A DNA stretch of 60,541 nucleotides from a bacterium (GTDB taxonomy: Bacteria > Cyanobacteriota > Vampirovibrionia > Gastranaerophilales > UBA9971). Where the stretch lies: the NCBI GenBank assembly GCA_037147175.1, contig JBAWVS010000009.1:1-60541 (forward strand), in the 5' to 3' direction. Made by a program: the position numbers and the translations under genes. Shown here piece by piece: positions 1 to 7,378 of this stretch; position 1 is the stretch's first letter; each line of letters starts with the position of its first letter. Below the pieces are notes generated by a model. That model was given only the letters and a program-made list of their open reading frames with translations, searched no databases and was not told where the DNA came from.

Positions 1-137
1 ATACCTAACAATATTGTGACCTATTTTTCAATACTTTTCAGATGACCTCTAAGTAAAATTGTCACTTTTTGTATTTAGAGGATTTATATATTCAGAGGTT
101 TAACTTTAATTTAATAAAAATTATGGAGGTAAAAAAA

Positions 138-605
138 ATGATAAATTTATTAAACTTTAACAAAACATCTGCTCTTGGTTTCTGTGCCCATTACAAAATT
201 CTTATAGCCGAAGATTACGACTGGGCAAGAAAACATGAACAAGAACTTGTAAAAGAAAAAGTAAAAGAACATTTTCCTACTGATACTTTTGAAGTTACAG
301 GAGTTGCAACAGTTCCTGAAGCAGAAAAAATTATAAAAAATCATGAAACAAGACCTGATATATTGTTAACTGACGGAAATATCAGCAATGGTGATGATAT
401 TACAAATCCTGACGGACCTGAATTGGCAAAATTTGCCGAAGAAAATGGCGTAAAAAAAGAACATATAGCTGTTGTATCTAATGATACTTATTATGCAAAA
501 AAAGCAGCCTTAGCAAACGGTTATAAATTTGTTGATAAGTTGGATTTTTTCTTGGAACCGACTTTGCTTGATTCTTTTTTCAAAAGCATAATAAAACCTA
601 ATTAA
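138..605 (+). CDS. Receiver-like single-domain protein with an N-terminal F-motif tag
   Basis: 155 residues. The start is ATG at 138, behind GGAGGT at 125-130; an upstream in-frame ATG at 69 has no such site. Residues 20-150 resemble a CheY-type receiver. They include a beta-1 ILIAEDYDW (acidic pair E25/D26), a phosphoacceptor-like D79 in LLTDGN, S114 in AVVSND and K134 in FVDK. An insertion follows D79, so the domain is divergent and may not be a classical phosphoacceptor. Residues 1-18 carry a short polar leader ending in LGFCA, similar in style to other tagged proteins in the window. No kinase lies beside it. The 3' end overlaps the convergent peptidase gene by 8 nt. Confidence 0.7.
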   Translation: MINLLNFNKTSALGFCAHYKILIAEDYDWARKHEQELVKEKVKEHFPTDTFEVTGVATVPEAEKIIKNHETRPDILLTDGNISNGDDITNPDGPELAKFAEENGVKKEHIAVVSNDTYYAKKAALANGYKFVDKLDFFLEPTLLDSFFKSIIKPN

Positions 606-1269
606 AATCACCTTTTACAAAAAAATAAAAAGCTTTTTTGTTATCATCCCACAATTTTTCAGGGGACTCGTTTTCCGGCAATTCAAGCGTTATTGTGGGA
701 ATGTTTCTCTCGATTCCGCAATAAGTCCCGAAAGAACCGGGTGTTGGGTAACCTATATTTTCTTCTACAGGATACCCGTTAAGTTTTGATATTTCTTCCG
801 CAAGTTCTTTTGCACAACCGTCATAATTTACAACTTTATAAGGCGTATGAAGCGTTAAAATCCTGTCAGGTTTATATTCATCAATTACTTGAATCAAAAA
901 TTTTGTTTCTATTTCGCTTGCGGGAGAATTACCGGAGTAATAACAATCTTTTTTTTCTGATAATTCCCAGTTTGTGGTGGGGAAATTCCTGTTTAAGTCG
1001 ACTCCGTTTGTATTTGTTCTTGTTTTCAAGTCTTTTCCATCGGGATTTAAGCAGGGAATAAACAGAATCGTATTATTTTCTATTAATTCAGGATTTTTTT
1101 TGATTTCGTCAATTAATTTATGAATCAAAAATTCACCTTCGGGTTCATCTCCATGAAAAACACCGATTATGAGAATAGTTTGTCCTTTTTGACAACATTT
1201 TTTTTCGGCAAGAAAAAGCTCTATCGGGTTATTTTTTTCTGTAAATATTTTTTTGACGGGCTTAATCAT
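598..1269 (-). CDS. M14-family zinc carboxypeptidase / MpaA-like amidase
   Basis: 223 residues. The zinc and substrate motifs of the M14 family are visible: H39-x-x-E42 in FHGDE, NPDG, the basic stretch TRTNTNGVDLNRNFP, a third metal histidine in LTLHTP, and the catalytic glutamate in TLELPEN. The compact size and the HGDEPEGE motif fit bacterial MpaA-type enzymes, which trim gamma-D-Glu-diaminopimelate peptides from murein. Substrate is inferred from family only. No signal peptide is present, so it is probably cytoplasmic. ATG follows an AAGGAT site. The gene stands alone and converges on the receiver-like gene. Confidence 0.8.
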   Translation of the reverse strand: MIKPVKKIFTEKNNPIELFLAEKKCCQKGQTILIIGVFHGDEPEGEFLIHKLIDEIKKNPELIENNTILFIPCLNPDGKDLKTRTNTNGVDLNRNFPTTNWELSEKKDCYYSGNSPASEIETKFLIQVIDEYKPDRILTLHTPYKVVNYDGCAKELAEEISKLNGYPVEENIGYPTPGSFGTYCGIERNIPTITLELPENESPEKLWDDNKKAFYFFVKGDFN

Positions 1270-1370
1270 TTAAATCCTTAGAAAAAATAAAATTTTAGCA
1301 ATTTTTTATCTTCACGTGTTTTGTATTTTCATAAGAGTTTAAAAATATATTAACAAGGATAATTACAAAG

Positions 1371-2012
1371 ATGCAAGTAAATGCTTACAGACCTAACCAA
1401 AATCAAGTTTCTTTCAGCAGTACAAAGATTTCTCGGACTGTTGTAAGAGATATGAATGATATGCCTGTAAAAGCGTGGTTTTCTCGACTGAATTTGTCTG
1501 ATCCTGTTGATAAAGAAGCAATGGAGAAGGCAAAAGTACAGTGGAAAAGGCAGCAAGAATGGAATTTTGCAAATGATATATATGATGAATTTAAAATAGG
1601 ACAGCCTGTTTATGCTATAGAACTTGATTCCGCAAATGGTTCTTTATCTGATAGACTTTTATGTCTTGCTTCTCATCATACACAAAATGGTACTTTTAGA
1701 CTTGATTTTTTACAGTCATCGCCGAACAGTTCTTTTAAGGCTTTAAAGGAAGAAAGAAAATATAAAGGTGCAGGAACTGCCCTTATGTATGGACTTGTAA
1801 AAATTGCTGAACTTGAAAAAGCAAAAATGTTTAAGCTTCGTTCAGATACGGATGATTTTTATAGAATACTGGGAATGGTAGAAAGAAATCTTCATATGAC
1901 TTTTGATCGACATGAAATGAATGATTTTTTGAAACGACAAAAGGCTGAATTCGATTTACTTTTACAAAAACAACCCGCAAAAACAGAAAAAATGGTTTCA
2001 AGATGCAGTTAA
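1371..2012 (+). CDS. GNAT-like protein, tandem copy 1, with F-motif tag
   Basis: 213 residues and first of three adjacent paralogues. The N-terminus is polar and carries NQVSFSS at residues 11-17, the tag motif seen elsewhere here. The body has features of GCN5-type acetyltransferases: an acyl-CoA loop-like KGAGTALMYGLVKIAE and a C-terminal FYRILGM like the usual FY-x-x-LGF. AIELDS probably corresponds to a core beta strand. Substrate is unknown. A Lys/Gln-rich tail ends in MVSRCS. SD AAGGAT precedes ATG by 10 nt. The last 10 nt overlap the start of copy 2. Confidence 0.72.
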   Translation: MQVNAYRPNQNQVSFSSTKISRTVVRDMNDMPVKAWFSRLNLSDPVDKEAMEKAKVQWKRQQEWNFANDIYDEFKIGQPVYAIELDSANGSLSDRLLCLASHHTQNGTFRLDFLQSSPNSSFKALKEERKYKGAGTALMYGLVKIAELEKAKMFKLRSDTDDFYRILGMVERNLHMTFDRHEMNDFLKRQKAEFDLLLQKQPAKTEKMVSRCS

Positions 2013-2650
2013 GTGGTTATAAACATACCAAAAATCAAGTTTCTTTCAGCAGTGACAGATTTTTTCCTGTTGTTGTAAGAGATATAAATAATATGCCTGT
2101 AAAAGCATGGTTTTCTCAACTAAATCTTTCTGATCCTGTTGATGAGACAGCAATGAAGACTGTAAAAAACTCGTGGACAGAGAAAAAATGGGATGTTCAC
2201 ACAAGAAACATTTATAATCAATTTGAAGAAGGTAAACCTGTTTATGCTGTAGAGCTGGATTCAAAAAATGGTTCTCTATATGACAAATTATTGGGTCTTG
2301 CTTCTTATCATATAGAAGGAAATGATACTTTTAAATTAGATTTTTTACAGGCTTCTCCGAACAGTTCGTTTAAGGCTCCAAAAGGAAATAGAGAATACAG
2401 AGGTGCAGGAACTGCTCTTATGTACGGACTTGTAAAAATTGCTGAAATCGTGGAATCAAAATTATTTAAGCTTTATTCTGCTACAGCTGATAATTTTTAT
2501 GACAGATTAAAAATGGAAAAAAGAGGGATTTATATGACTTTTGATCGCCCTGAAATGGGTGATTTTTTGAAACGACAAGAAACAGAATTTGATTTACTTT
2601 TACAAAAACAACCGGCAAAAACAGAAAAAATGGTTTCAAAATGCAGTTAA
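2003..2650 (+). CDS. GNAT-like protein, tandem copy 2, with F-motif tag
   Basis: 215 residues, clearly paralogous to its neighbours over the full length. It has NQVSFSS at residues 11-17, VKAWFSQLNLSDPVD, AVELDS, RGAGTALMYGLVKIAE and a FYDRLKME segment where copy 1 has FYRILGM. Its ATG lies inside the last codons of copy 1, in a 10-nt overlap where one frame reads R-C-S-stop and the other reads M-Q-L. Translation is therefore probably coupled. The same overlap recurs at its own 3' end, so the unit was duplicated together with its junction. Confidence 0.72.
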   Translation: MQLSGYKHTKNQVSFSSDRFFPVVVRDINNMPVKAWFSQLNLSDPVDETAMKTVKNSWTEKKWDVHTRNIYNQFEEGKPVYAVELDSKNGSLYDKLLGLASYHIEGNDTFKLDFLQASPNSSFKAPKGNREYRGAGTALMYGLVKIAEIVESKLFKLYSATADNFYDRLKMEKRGIYMTFDRPEMGDFLKRQETEFDLLLQKQPAKTEKMVSKCS

Positions 2651-3273
2651 CAGGTTATAAACATACCAAAAATCAAGTTTCTTTCGGCAGTTATAGGTTT
2701 TTCCCTATTGTCGTAAAGGATATGAATAATAGACACGTAAAAGCGTGGTTTTCGCAGCTGAATTTTTCTGATCCTGTTGATGCAGCGGCAATGAAAAAGG
2801 TGAAAGAACTTTGGGTAAAACACTATATTAATAAAAACGAAATTAGTTTCATAAATTATCCATATTATGATTTGAAAGAATATATATATAAAGAATTTGA
2901 AACAAGAAAATCTGTTTTTGCTATAGAGTTGGATTCCGATAAAAATTTGTTTGATAAACTTTTATGTCTTGCTTCTGCGCATAAAGAAAAAGATACTTTT
3001 AAATTGGATTATATAATGGCATCTCCAAACAGTTTTTTTGGAACCGGAGAAAAAAAAGAATACAAAGGTGTCGGGACTGCTCTTATGTGTGGACTTGTAA
3101 AAATTGCTAAACTTGGTGGAGCAAAATCATTTGAACTTTATCCGGTAGTTGATGATTTTTACACAAGACTTGGAATGGAAAAAATAAATGATTATATGAC
3201 TTTTAATCGAATTGAAATGATTGCTTTTTTGGAGCGGCAAAAATCTAAGTTCAATGCCTTTTCAAAAAAATAG
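2641..3273 (+). CDS. GNAT-like protein, tandem copy 3, with F-motif tag
   Basis: 210 residues. It has NQVSFGS at residues 11-17, VKAWFSQLNFSDPVD, an insertion of about 15 residues near position 60, then AIELDS, KGVGTALMCGLVKIAK and FYTRLGM. It is the most divergent copy and lacks the Lys/Gln-rich C-terminal tail of copies 1 and 2. This fits its place at the end of the array, with no downstream start to preserve. It overlaps copy 2 by 10 nt. It may be an acetyltransferase by fold; no substrate can be named. Confidence 0.72.
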   Translation: MQLTGYKHTKNQVSFGSYRFFPIVVKDMNNRHVKAWFSQLNFSDPVDAAAMKKVKELWVKHYINKNEISFINYPYYDLKEYIYKEFETRKSVFAIELDSDKNLFDKLLCLASAHKEKDTFKLDYIMASPNSFFGTGEKKEYKGVGTALMCGLVKIAKLGGAKSFELYPVVDDFYTRLGMEKINDYMTFNRIEMIAFLERQKSKFNAFSKK

Positions 3274-3291
3274 CTGGAAATTAAGCTAAAA

Positions 3292-4134
3292 TCATAATAT
3301 TTCCGCATTTATTAATGTTTTTAACTCAGAAAATGAATAGTTAGAGCGATAAGAGCCTATTATAGGTAATGTAATAAATGAAGAATAAGAAGAAGATAAC
3401 GTAAAATATTCGTTAGTTACAGCCAACCCCATAGAAGGATCAAACCCTTTCCAACCTGCACCTTCGATAAAGACCTCGCACCATGCGTGCAAGTCAGTAT
3501 TTTCTATTGAATCTTTATCAATTCTGTATCCGCTTACAAATCTTGAGGCAAAACCTTGATATCTGCAACATTCCATAAATAATACCGCTAAATCTCTACA
3601 TGAGCCGGTTTTGGTTTTTAAAGTAAATTCTGGAGAATAAGGCTCACCTTTTTCCCTCTTTTCATAAGTAAATGTATTATAAATTTCACCGGTAAGCTCT
3701 ATAAGGAAAGTAAGAATATCATTTTGAGTTTTGTTTGCCAGAGAATCCGAAAAAGTTTTAACTGATAAATCGGGAGTTTCAATTATTCGATAAACTTTGA
3801 GAGGCTTTTCGTTCATTGAACTATACCTGACCGGCAGTTCAGTATTATCAAAATGAATTATAAAATTATATTCGTTTTGATTTGTGTTTTCTGCTTCCCA
3901 TAGAGTTTCTACTCTGAAAAAATCTGTTTTTTGATTAAACCACGCTTTTATTAATGAATTTCCTTCGCTATCAATAATAATGCTTGAAGAACTTGGCTCA
4001 GGGTCAATTTTGTAGGAAAAGTTTATTACTTTTAAATTATAATCATTCCTCGGGCATAGTCTAATTTCCTGTGATTCCAGAAAAACAGGAGAACTGTAGT
4101 TATATAAACTTAAATGTTGTACTTTTGCTTTCAT
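3292..4134 (-). CDS. Transglutaminase-like cysteine peptidase (Anbu operon)
   Basis: 280 residues. The N-terminal half is the beta-rich domain typical of bacterial transglutaminase-like proteins. The C-terminal half has the papain-like triad: Cys in KTGSCRDLAVLF, His in DLHAWCEVF and Asp in GFDPSMG. Such proteins usually cleave or re-form peptide bonds. It is the last gene of the ATP-grasp / alpha-E / Anbu / transglutaminase operon, starting 6 nt after the Anbu stop. That gene set is conserved in many bacteria and has been proposed to make and trim a non-ribosomal peptide tag. No signal peptide, so cytoplasmic action is inferred. Confidence 0.88.
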   Translation of the reverse strand: MKAKVQHLSLYNYSSPVFLESQEIRLCPRNDYNLKVINFSYKIDPEPSSSSIIIDSEGNSLIKAWFNQKTDFFRVETLWEAENTNQNEYNFIIHFDNTELPVRYSSMNEKPLKVYRIIETPDLSVKTFSDSLANKTQNDILTFLIELTGEIYNTFTYEKREKGEPYSPEFTLKTKTGSCRDLAVLFMECCRYQGFASRFVSGYRIDKDSIENTDLHAWCEVFIEGAGWKGFDPSMGLAVTNEYFTLSSSYSSFITLPIIGSYRSNYSFSELKTLINAEIL

Positions 4135-4140
4135 AGTTTT

Positions 4141-4869
4141 TTATTGTTTTAGCTGGGATATAATCCGTTGAAGTTCTTCTGTAGGGATTTCATTCACTGA
4201 TTGTCTCAGTTTTTCTTGCCACCATGATGATATTTTTTGCAAATCTTCTTTAAAAACCCTGAATTCCCTTATATCAAACTTATCTTTAAGACAAATTGTC
4301 ACATCTATAGGGAAATCAACATCATTTGTACTTATTCTTGTAGAGTCAAAAGCAAGAATTCCGACTTTTAAAGCATGAAAAAGGTCGTCATTATATTTTA
4401 AAGTTCTATCAAGAACAGGTTTTCCGTAGCCTGTCGCACCTATAATTTGATAAGGAGAACCTTCTTTTATTTCAACCCAATTTCCCTGCGGATATAAGAG
4501 AAATAGCTTGTGTTCTTCATCTTTTTGGAGTTGTCCTCCTACAATACAATGTATATCAAAATGCATTCCGCTTTCAACAAGATATTCTTTATCTTCTTCG
4601 CAAACCCTTCTTATTTGTCGGCTAAAAGCATTTATAGCTTTATAAAGCTTGTCAAAAGACTCGTCATCTTCTTCAATAGCTTCTTCAAAATACGCCAGAG
4701 CCTTATCTCTAAGAGATCTTAGACCTGAAGTCATTATAAACATCGAATGGTTTCTTTTTTTAAAAACCGTTACTTTTCGCGAATTTGTACATTCTCTTCC
4801 CGAAGTTATTCGGGTGTCCGAAATTCCGATAATTCCGTCTTTAATTTTAATCCCAAGGCAAAATGTCAT
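4141..4869 (-). CDS. Anbu, ancestral beta-subunit-type proteasome peptidase
   Basis: 242 residues. The protein starts M-T-F-C, and removal of Met1 would expose Thr2 as the N-terminal nucleophile. KIKDGIIGISDTRITSG matches the Ntn-hydrolase proteasome fold with the Asp/Arg pair used by beta subunits, and the size fits Anbu. Anbu subunits assemble into open helical or ring-like oligomers; a physiological substrate is not established. The gene lies between the alpha-E and transglutaminase genes, its usual partners. The start is certain because the nucleophile must follow Met1. Confidence 0.88.
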   Translation of the reverse strand: MTFCLGIKIKDGIIGISDTRITSGRECTNSRKVTVFKKRNHSMFIMTSGLRSLRDKALAYFEEAIEEDDESFDKLYKAINAFSRQIRRVCEEDKEYLVESGMHFDIHCIVGGQLQKDEEHKLFLLYPQGNWVEIKEGSPYQIIGATGYGKPVLDRTLKYNDDLFHALKVGILAFDSTRISTNDVDFPIDVTICLKDKFDIREFRVFKEDLQKISSWWQEKLRQSVNEIPTEELQRIISQLKQ

Positions 4870-4912
4870 TTTTTTCCACCATTATCACTCTATTCTCTAT
4901 TTCGAAACTATT

Positions 4913-5860
4913 TTATTGTTCAATATTAAAATATTTAGAATAAATATCCGTTCCTATATTTAACAACTTTTTTTGAAAAGAGTCTAGAAATTCGTGAAAA
5001 CCAATTTCAATTATGTTATCAATGTCAGCGTATAAAAGTTCCGCATTAAGCATTCCAAGGCTTTGTTCGGGTTTATTAGAGAAAGAATTATTTGTTGTTC
5101 CAGAAATAGAATGAATTGATTCATTCGCTTTTGAGATGCAATATTTGATAGAACGAGGAAATTCGTCATCTGTAATTAAAAATTCAATAATTTTATCAGG
5201 TTTTATAAGTTTATATTTTTTCTTAAACATTTCAAGTCCGCTTGCTGATTTTAAAATAGCTGACCATTGCAGTATGTCATAAGTAGAGCCGACGAATTTA
5301 ACCGAAGGCAAAATGTGGAAATATTTAATATCAATTATTCGAGAAGTTTTATCAGCTCTCTCCAGCATTTTTCCAAGTCTGGCGAAGTGCCATCCTTCAT
5401 TTCTCGACATTGTAGAGTCAGATATTCCGTTAAAGAGATGACAATTATTTTTAACTTTTTCAAAAAATTCATGCAGAAAATCAAGAGTAATTTCGCTTTC
5501 ACTTAACTCGGAAAGCATTATATAAAATTTATTAATTTGCTCCCACATTTCAAGAGAAATTATCTCTCTTATGCTTTTTGCGTTTTCTCTGGCGCATCTC
5601 AGGCATGAAATAATTGAATTATCGTATTCTTTATCAAAAGTCAGAAAATAAATAACATTTTCTCTAGTTACTTTGCCGTACTTTTCGAAAAAATAATTTT
5701 GATCTCCCGTAATACAAATAAGAGGTTCCCACTGTTCAGCATCAGGAATTTTTGAGTCTAAAAAGAAATGCAGGTTTGCATCTATTATTCTGGCTATATT
5801 TTCAGCTCTTTCGATATATCTGTTCATCCAATATATTGAATCAGCAACTCTGCTAAGCAT
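4913..5860 (-). CDS. Alpha-E domain protein (Anbu operon)
   Basis: 315 residues from ATG at 5860. Start chosen because MLSRVADSIYWMNRYIERAENIARIID is the family's typical beginning and a GGAG site lies 6-7 nt upstream; a longer open frame to 5941 would overlap the ATP-grasp gene. The protein is mostly helical with repeated Glu/Arg pairs such as RYIERAEN and KMLERADKTSRIIDIKY. The alpha-E family accompanies circularly permuted ATP-grasp ligases, but its biochemical role is not established. It begins 25 nt after the ATP-grasp stop codon. Confidence 0.88.
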   Translation of the reverse strand: MLSRVADSIYWMNRYIERAENIARIIDANLHFFLDSKIPDAEQWEPLICITGDQNYFFEKYGKVTRENVIYFLTFDKEYDNSIISCLRCARENAKSIREIISLEMWEQINKFYIMLSELSESEITLDFLHEFFEKVKNNCHLFNGISDSTMSRNEGWHFARLGKMLERADKTSRIIDIKYFHILPSVKFVGSTYDILQWSAILKSASGLEMFKKKYKLIKPDKIIEFLITDDEFPRSIKYCISKANESIHSISGTTNNSFSNKPEQSLGMLNAELLYADIDNIIEIGFHEFLDSFQKKLLNIGTDIYSKYFNIEQ

Positions 5861-5885
5861 AAATTTCTCCGTAACTGTTCTTATT

Positions 5886-7319
5886 CTAAGCAATAACCCA
5901 TGTATCTTTGCTTCCGCCTCCCTGTGAAGAATTAACCACAAGAGAACCTTTTTTTAGTGCAACTCTTGTTAATCCCCCCGGCAAAACAAAAATATCTTTT
6001 CCATAAATAATATATGGTCTTAAATCAACATGTCTTCCTTCGAAATTATTATCCGCCATAACAGGCACTCTGGAAAGGCTTATTACAGGCTGTGCAATAT
6101 ATTTTCTGGGGTTTGCTTTAACCTTTTCTCTGAATTCACTGATTTCTTCACCGGTAGACTTTGGTCCTATGAGCATTCCGTAACCGCCGGCGCCGTCAAC
6201 AGTTTTAACCACCAGGTCTTTAATGTTTTCCAGAACATAACTTAAGTCTTTTTCTTTATAGCACAAATAAGTCGGAACGTTAGGAATTATAGCTTCTTCT
6301 CCAAGATAATATTTTATTATTTCAGGGACAAAAGAGTATATTGCTTTATCATCTGCTATTCCTGCCCCCGGAGCATTTACAAGGGCAACATTACCTTTTT
6401 TATACGCATTGAGCAGACCCGGAACCCCAAGTAAAGAATCCTTATTGAAAACAAGCGGATCTAAATAGCTATCATCCAACCTTCTGTATATAACATCTAC
6501 TTTTTGCAAGCCTTTTGTTGTTTTCATGAAGACTTTGTCATCTTTTACAAGCAAATCGCTTCCTTCTACAAGTTCTACACCCATTTGTCTTGCAAGAAAA
6601 GAATGTTCAAAATATGCCGAATTATAAATTCCCGGTGTTAATACACAAACTACAGGATTATTAGTCTTTTCTCCAGCCAGAAAATTCAACATTTCAAAAA
6701 GTCTTACGGGATAATCTTCTACAGGACGGACTTTTAGAGTTTCAAAAATTTGAGGGAAGGTTTTTTTAGTCATTTGCCTGTTTTCAAAAACATAAGAAAT
6801 ACCTGAAGGGCATCTTAAATTATCTTCAAGCACATAAATCTGACCGTCTTTATCTCTGACCAGATCTGTTCCTGTAATATGACACCAGATTTTGTGGGGT
6901 GGAGTTAATTCTTCATATATTTTTTTATATGATTCGCAGGATAAAATTAAATCTTCGGGAATAATTTTATCTTTTATAATTTTTTTTTCAGTATAAATAT
7001 CGTTTATGAAGAGATTTAAGGCTGTTATTCTTTGTTTTAAGCCTTTTTCAATGTATTCCCATTCTTTACTGTCAATAATTCTGGGTATAATATCAAAAGG
7101 AAATATTTTTTCTTCTGCATTAGAATTGCCGTAGACATTAAAAGTAATGCCAAGATTCAAAAAAGCTTTTTCTGCTGCTTTTTGCCTTTGCTCAAGTTCA
7201 TTTTTTTTAAGTTTATTGAGTGTTTTTATAATTATTTCAGTATTTTTTTGTGGAATATTTTTTTTAAAAAAATACTCGTCATAAAAATCTTCAATTAAAT
7301 AAGAATCAAAGTTATAAAT
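5886..7319 (-). CDS. Circularly permuted ATP-grasp peptide ligase, probable AUU start
   Basis: About 477 residues if initiated at AUU (7319-7317). From an internal TTG at 7160 the protein would begin NLGITFNVYGN and lose a conserved N-terminal region. Frame-open codons upstream of 7160 encode FYDEYF and RQKAAEKAFL, both typical of this family. No ATG, GTG or TTG lies between that region and the stop at 7335-7337. The AUU sits 8 nt after AAAGGA. Later motifs include VFENR, RRLDDSYLDP, NAPGAGIADDKAIY, VKTVDGAGGYGM and RHVDLRPYI. Members are thought to ligate peptides or amino acids with ATP. It is the first gene of the Anbu operon. Confidence 0.85.
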   Translation of the reverse strand: MYNFDSYLIEDFYDEYFFKKNIPQKNTEIIIKTLNKLKKNELEQRQKAAEKAFLNLGITFNVYGNSNAEEKIFPFDIIPRIIDSKEWEYIEKGLKQRITALNLFINDIYTEKKIIKDKIIPEDLILSCESYKKIYEELTPPHKIWCHITGTDLVRDKDGQIYVLEDNLRCPSGISYVFENRQMTKKTFPQIFETLKVRPVEDYPVRLFEMLNFLAGEKTNNPVVCVLTPGIYNSAYFEHSFLARQMGVELVEGSDLLVKDDKVFMKTTKGLQKVDVIYRRLDDSYLDPLVFNKDSLLGVPGLLNAYKKGNVALVNAPGAGIADDKAIYSFVPEIIKYYLGEEAIIPNVPTYLCYKEKDLSYVLENIKDLVVKTVDGAGGYGMLIGPKSTGEEISEFREKVKANPRKYIAQPVISLSRVPVMADNNFEGRHVDLRPYIIYGKDIFVLPGGLTRVALKKGSLVVNSSQGGGSKDTWVIA

Positions 7320-7349
7320 TTTTTTATTCCTTTCTCAGTAAAGAGATTG

Positions 7350-7378
7350 ATTATATTTTAGTATAAAAGGTTAAACTA
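7350..7378 (-). promoter_or_regulatory. Candidate promoter of the Anbu operon
   Basis: Minus-strand -10 TATAAT (7350-7355) and a weak -35 TAGTTT (7373-7378) with 17-nt spacing. It overlaps the stop codon of the upstream membrane-protein gene. The good -10 element and position just upstream of the AUU start support it; the -35 match is poor. Confidence 0.4.

Noticed and set aside
5861-5941. N-terminal extension of the alpha-E protein
   Set aside because: It would overlap the ATP-grasp gene by 56 nt; the family begins MLSRVADS, which has a good SD site at 5860.
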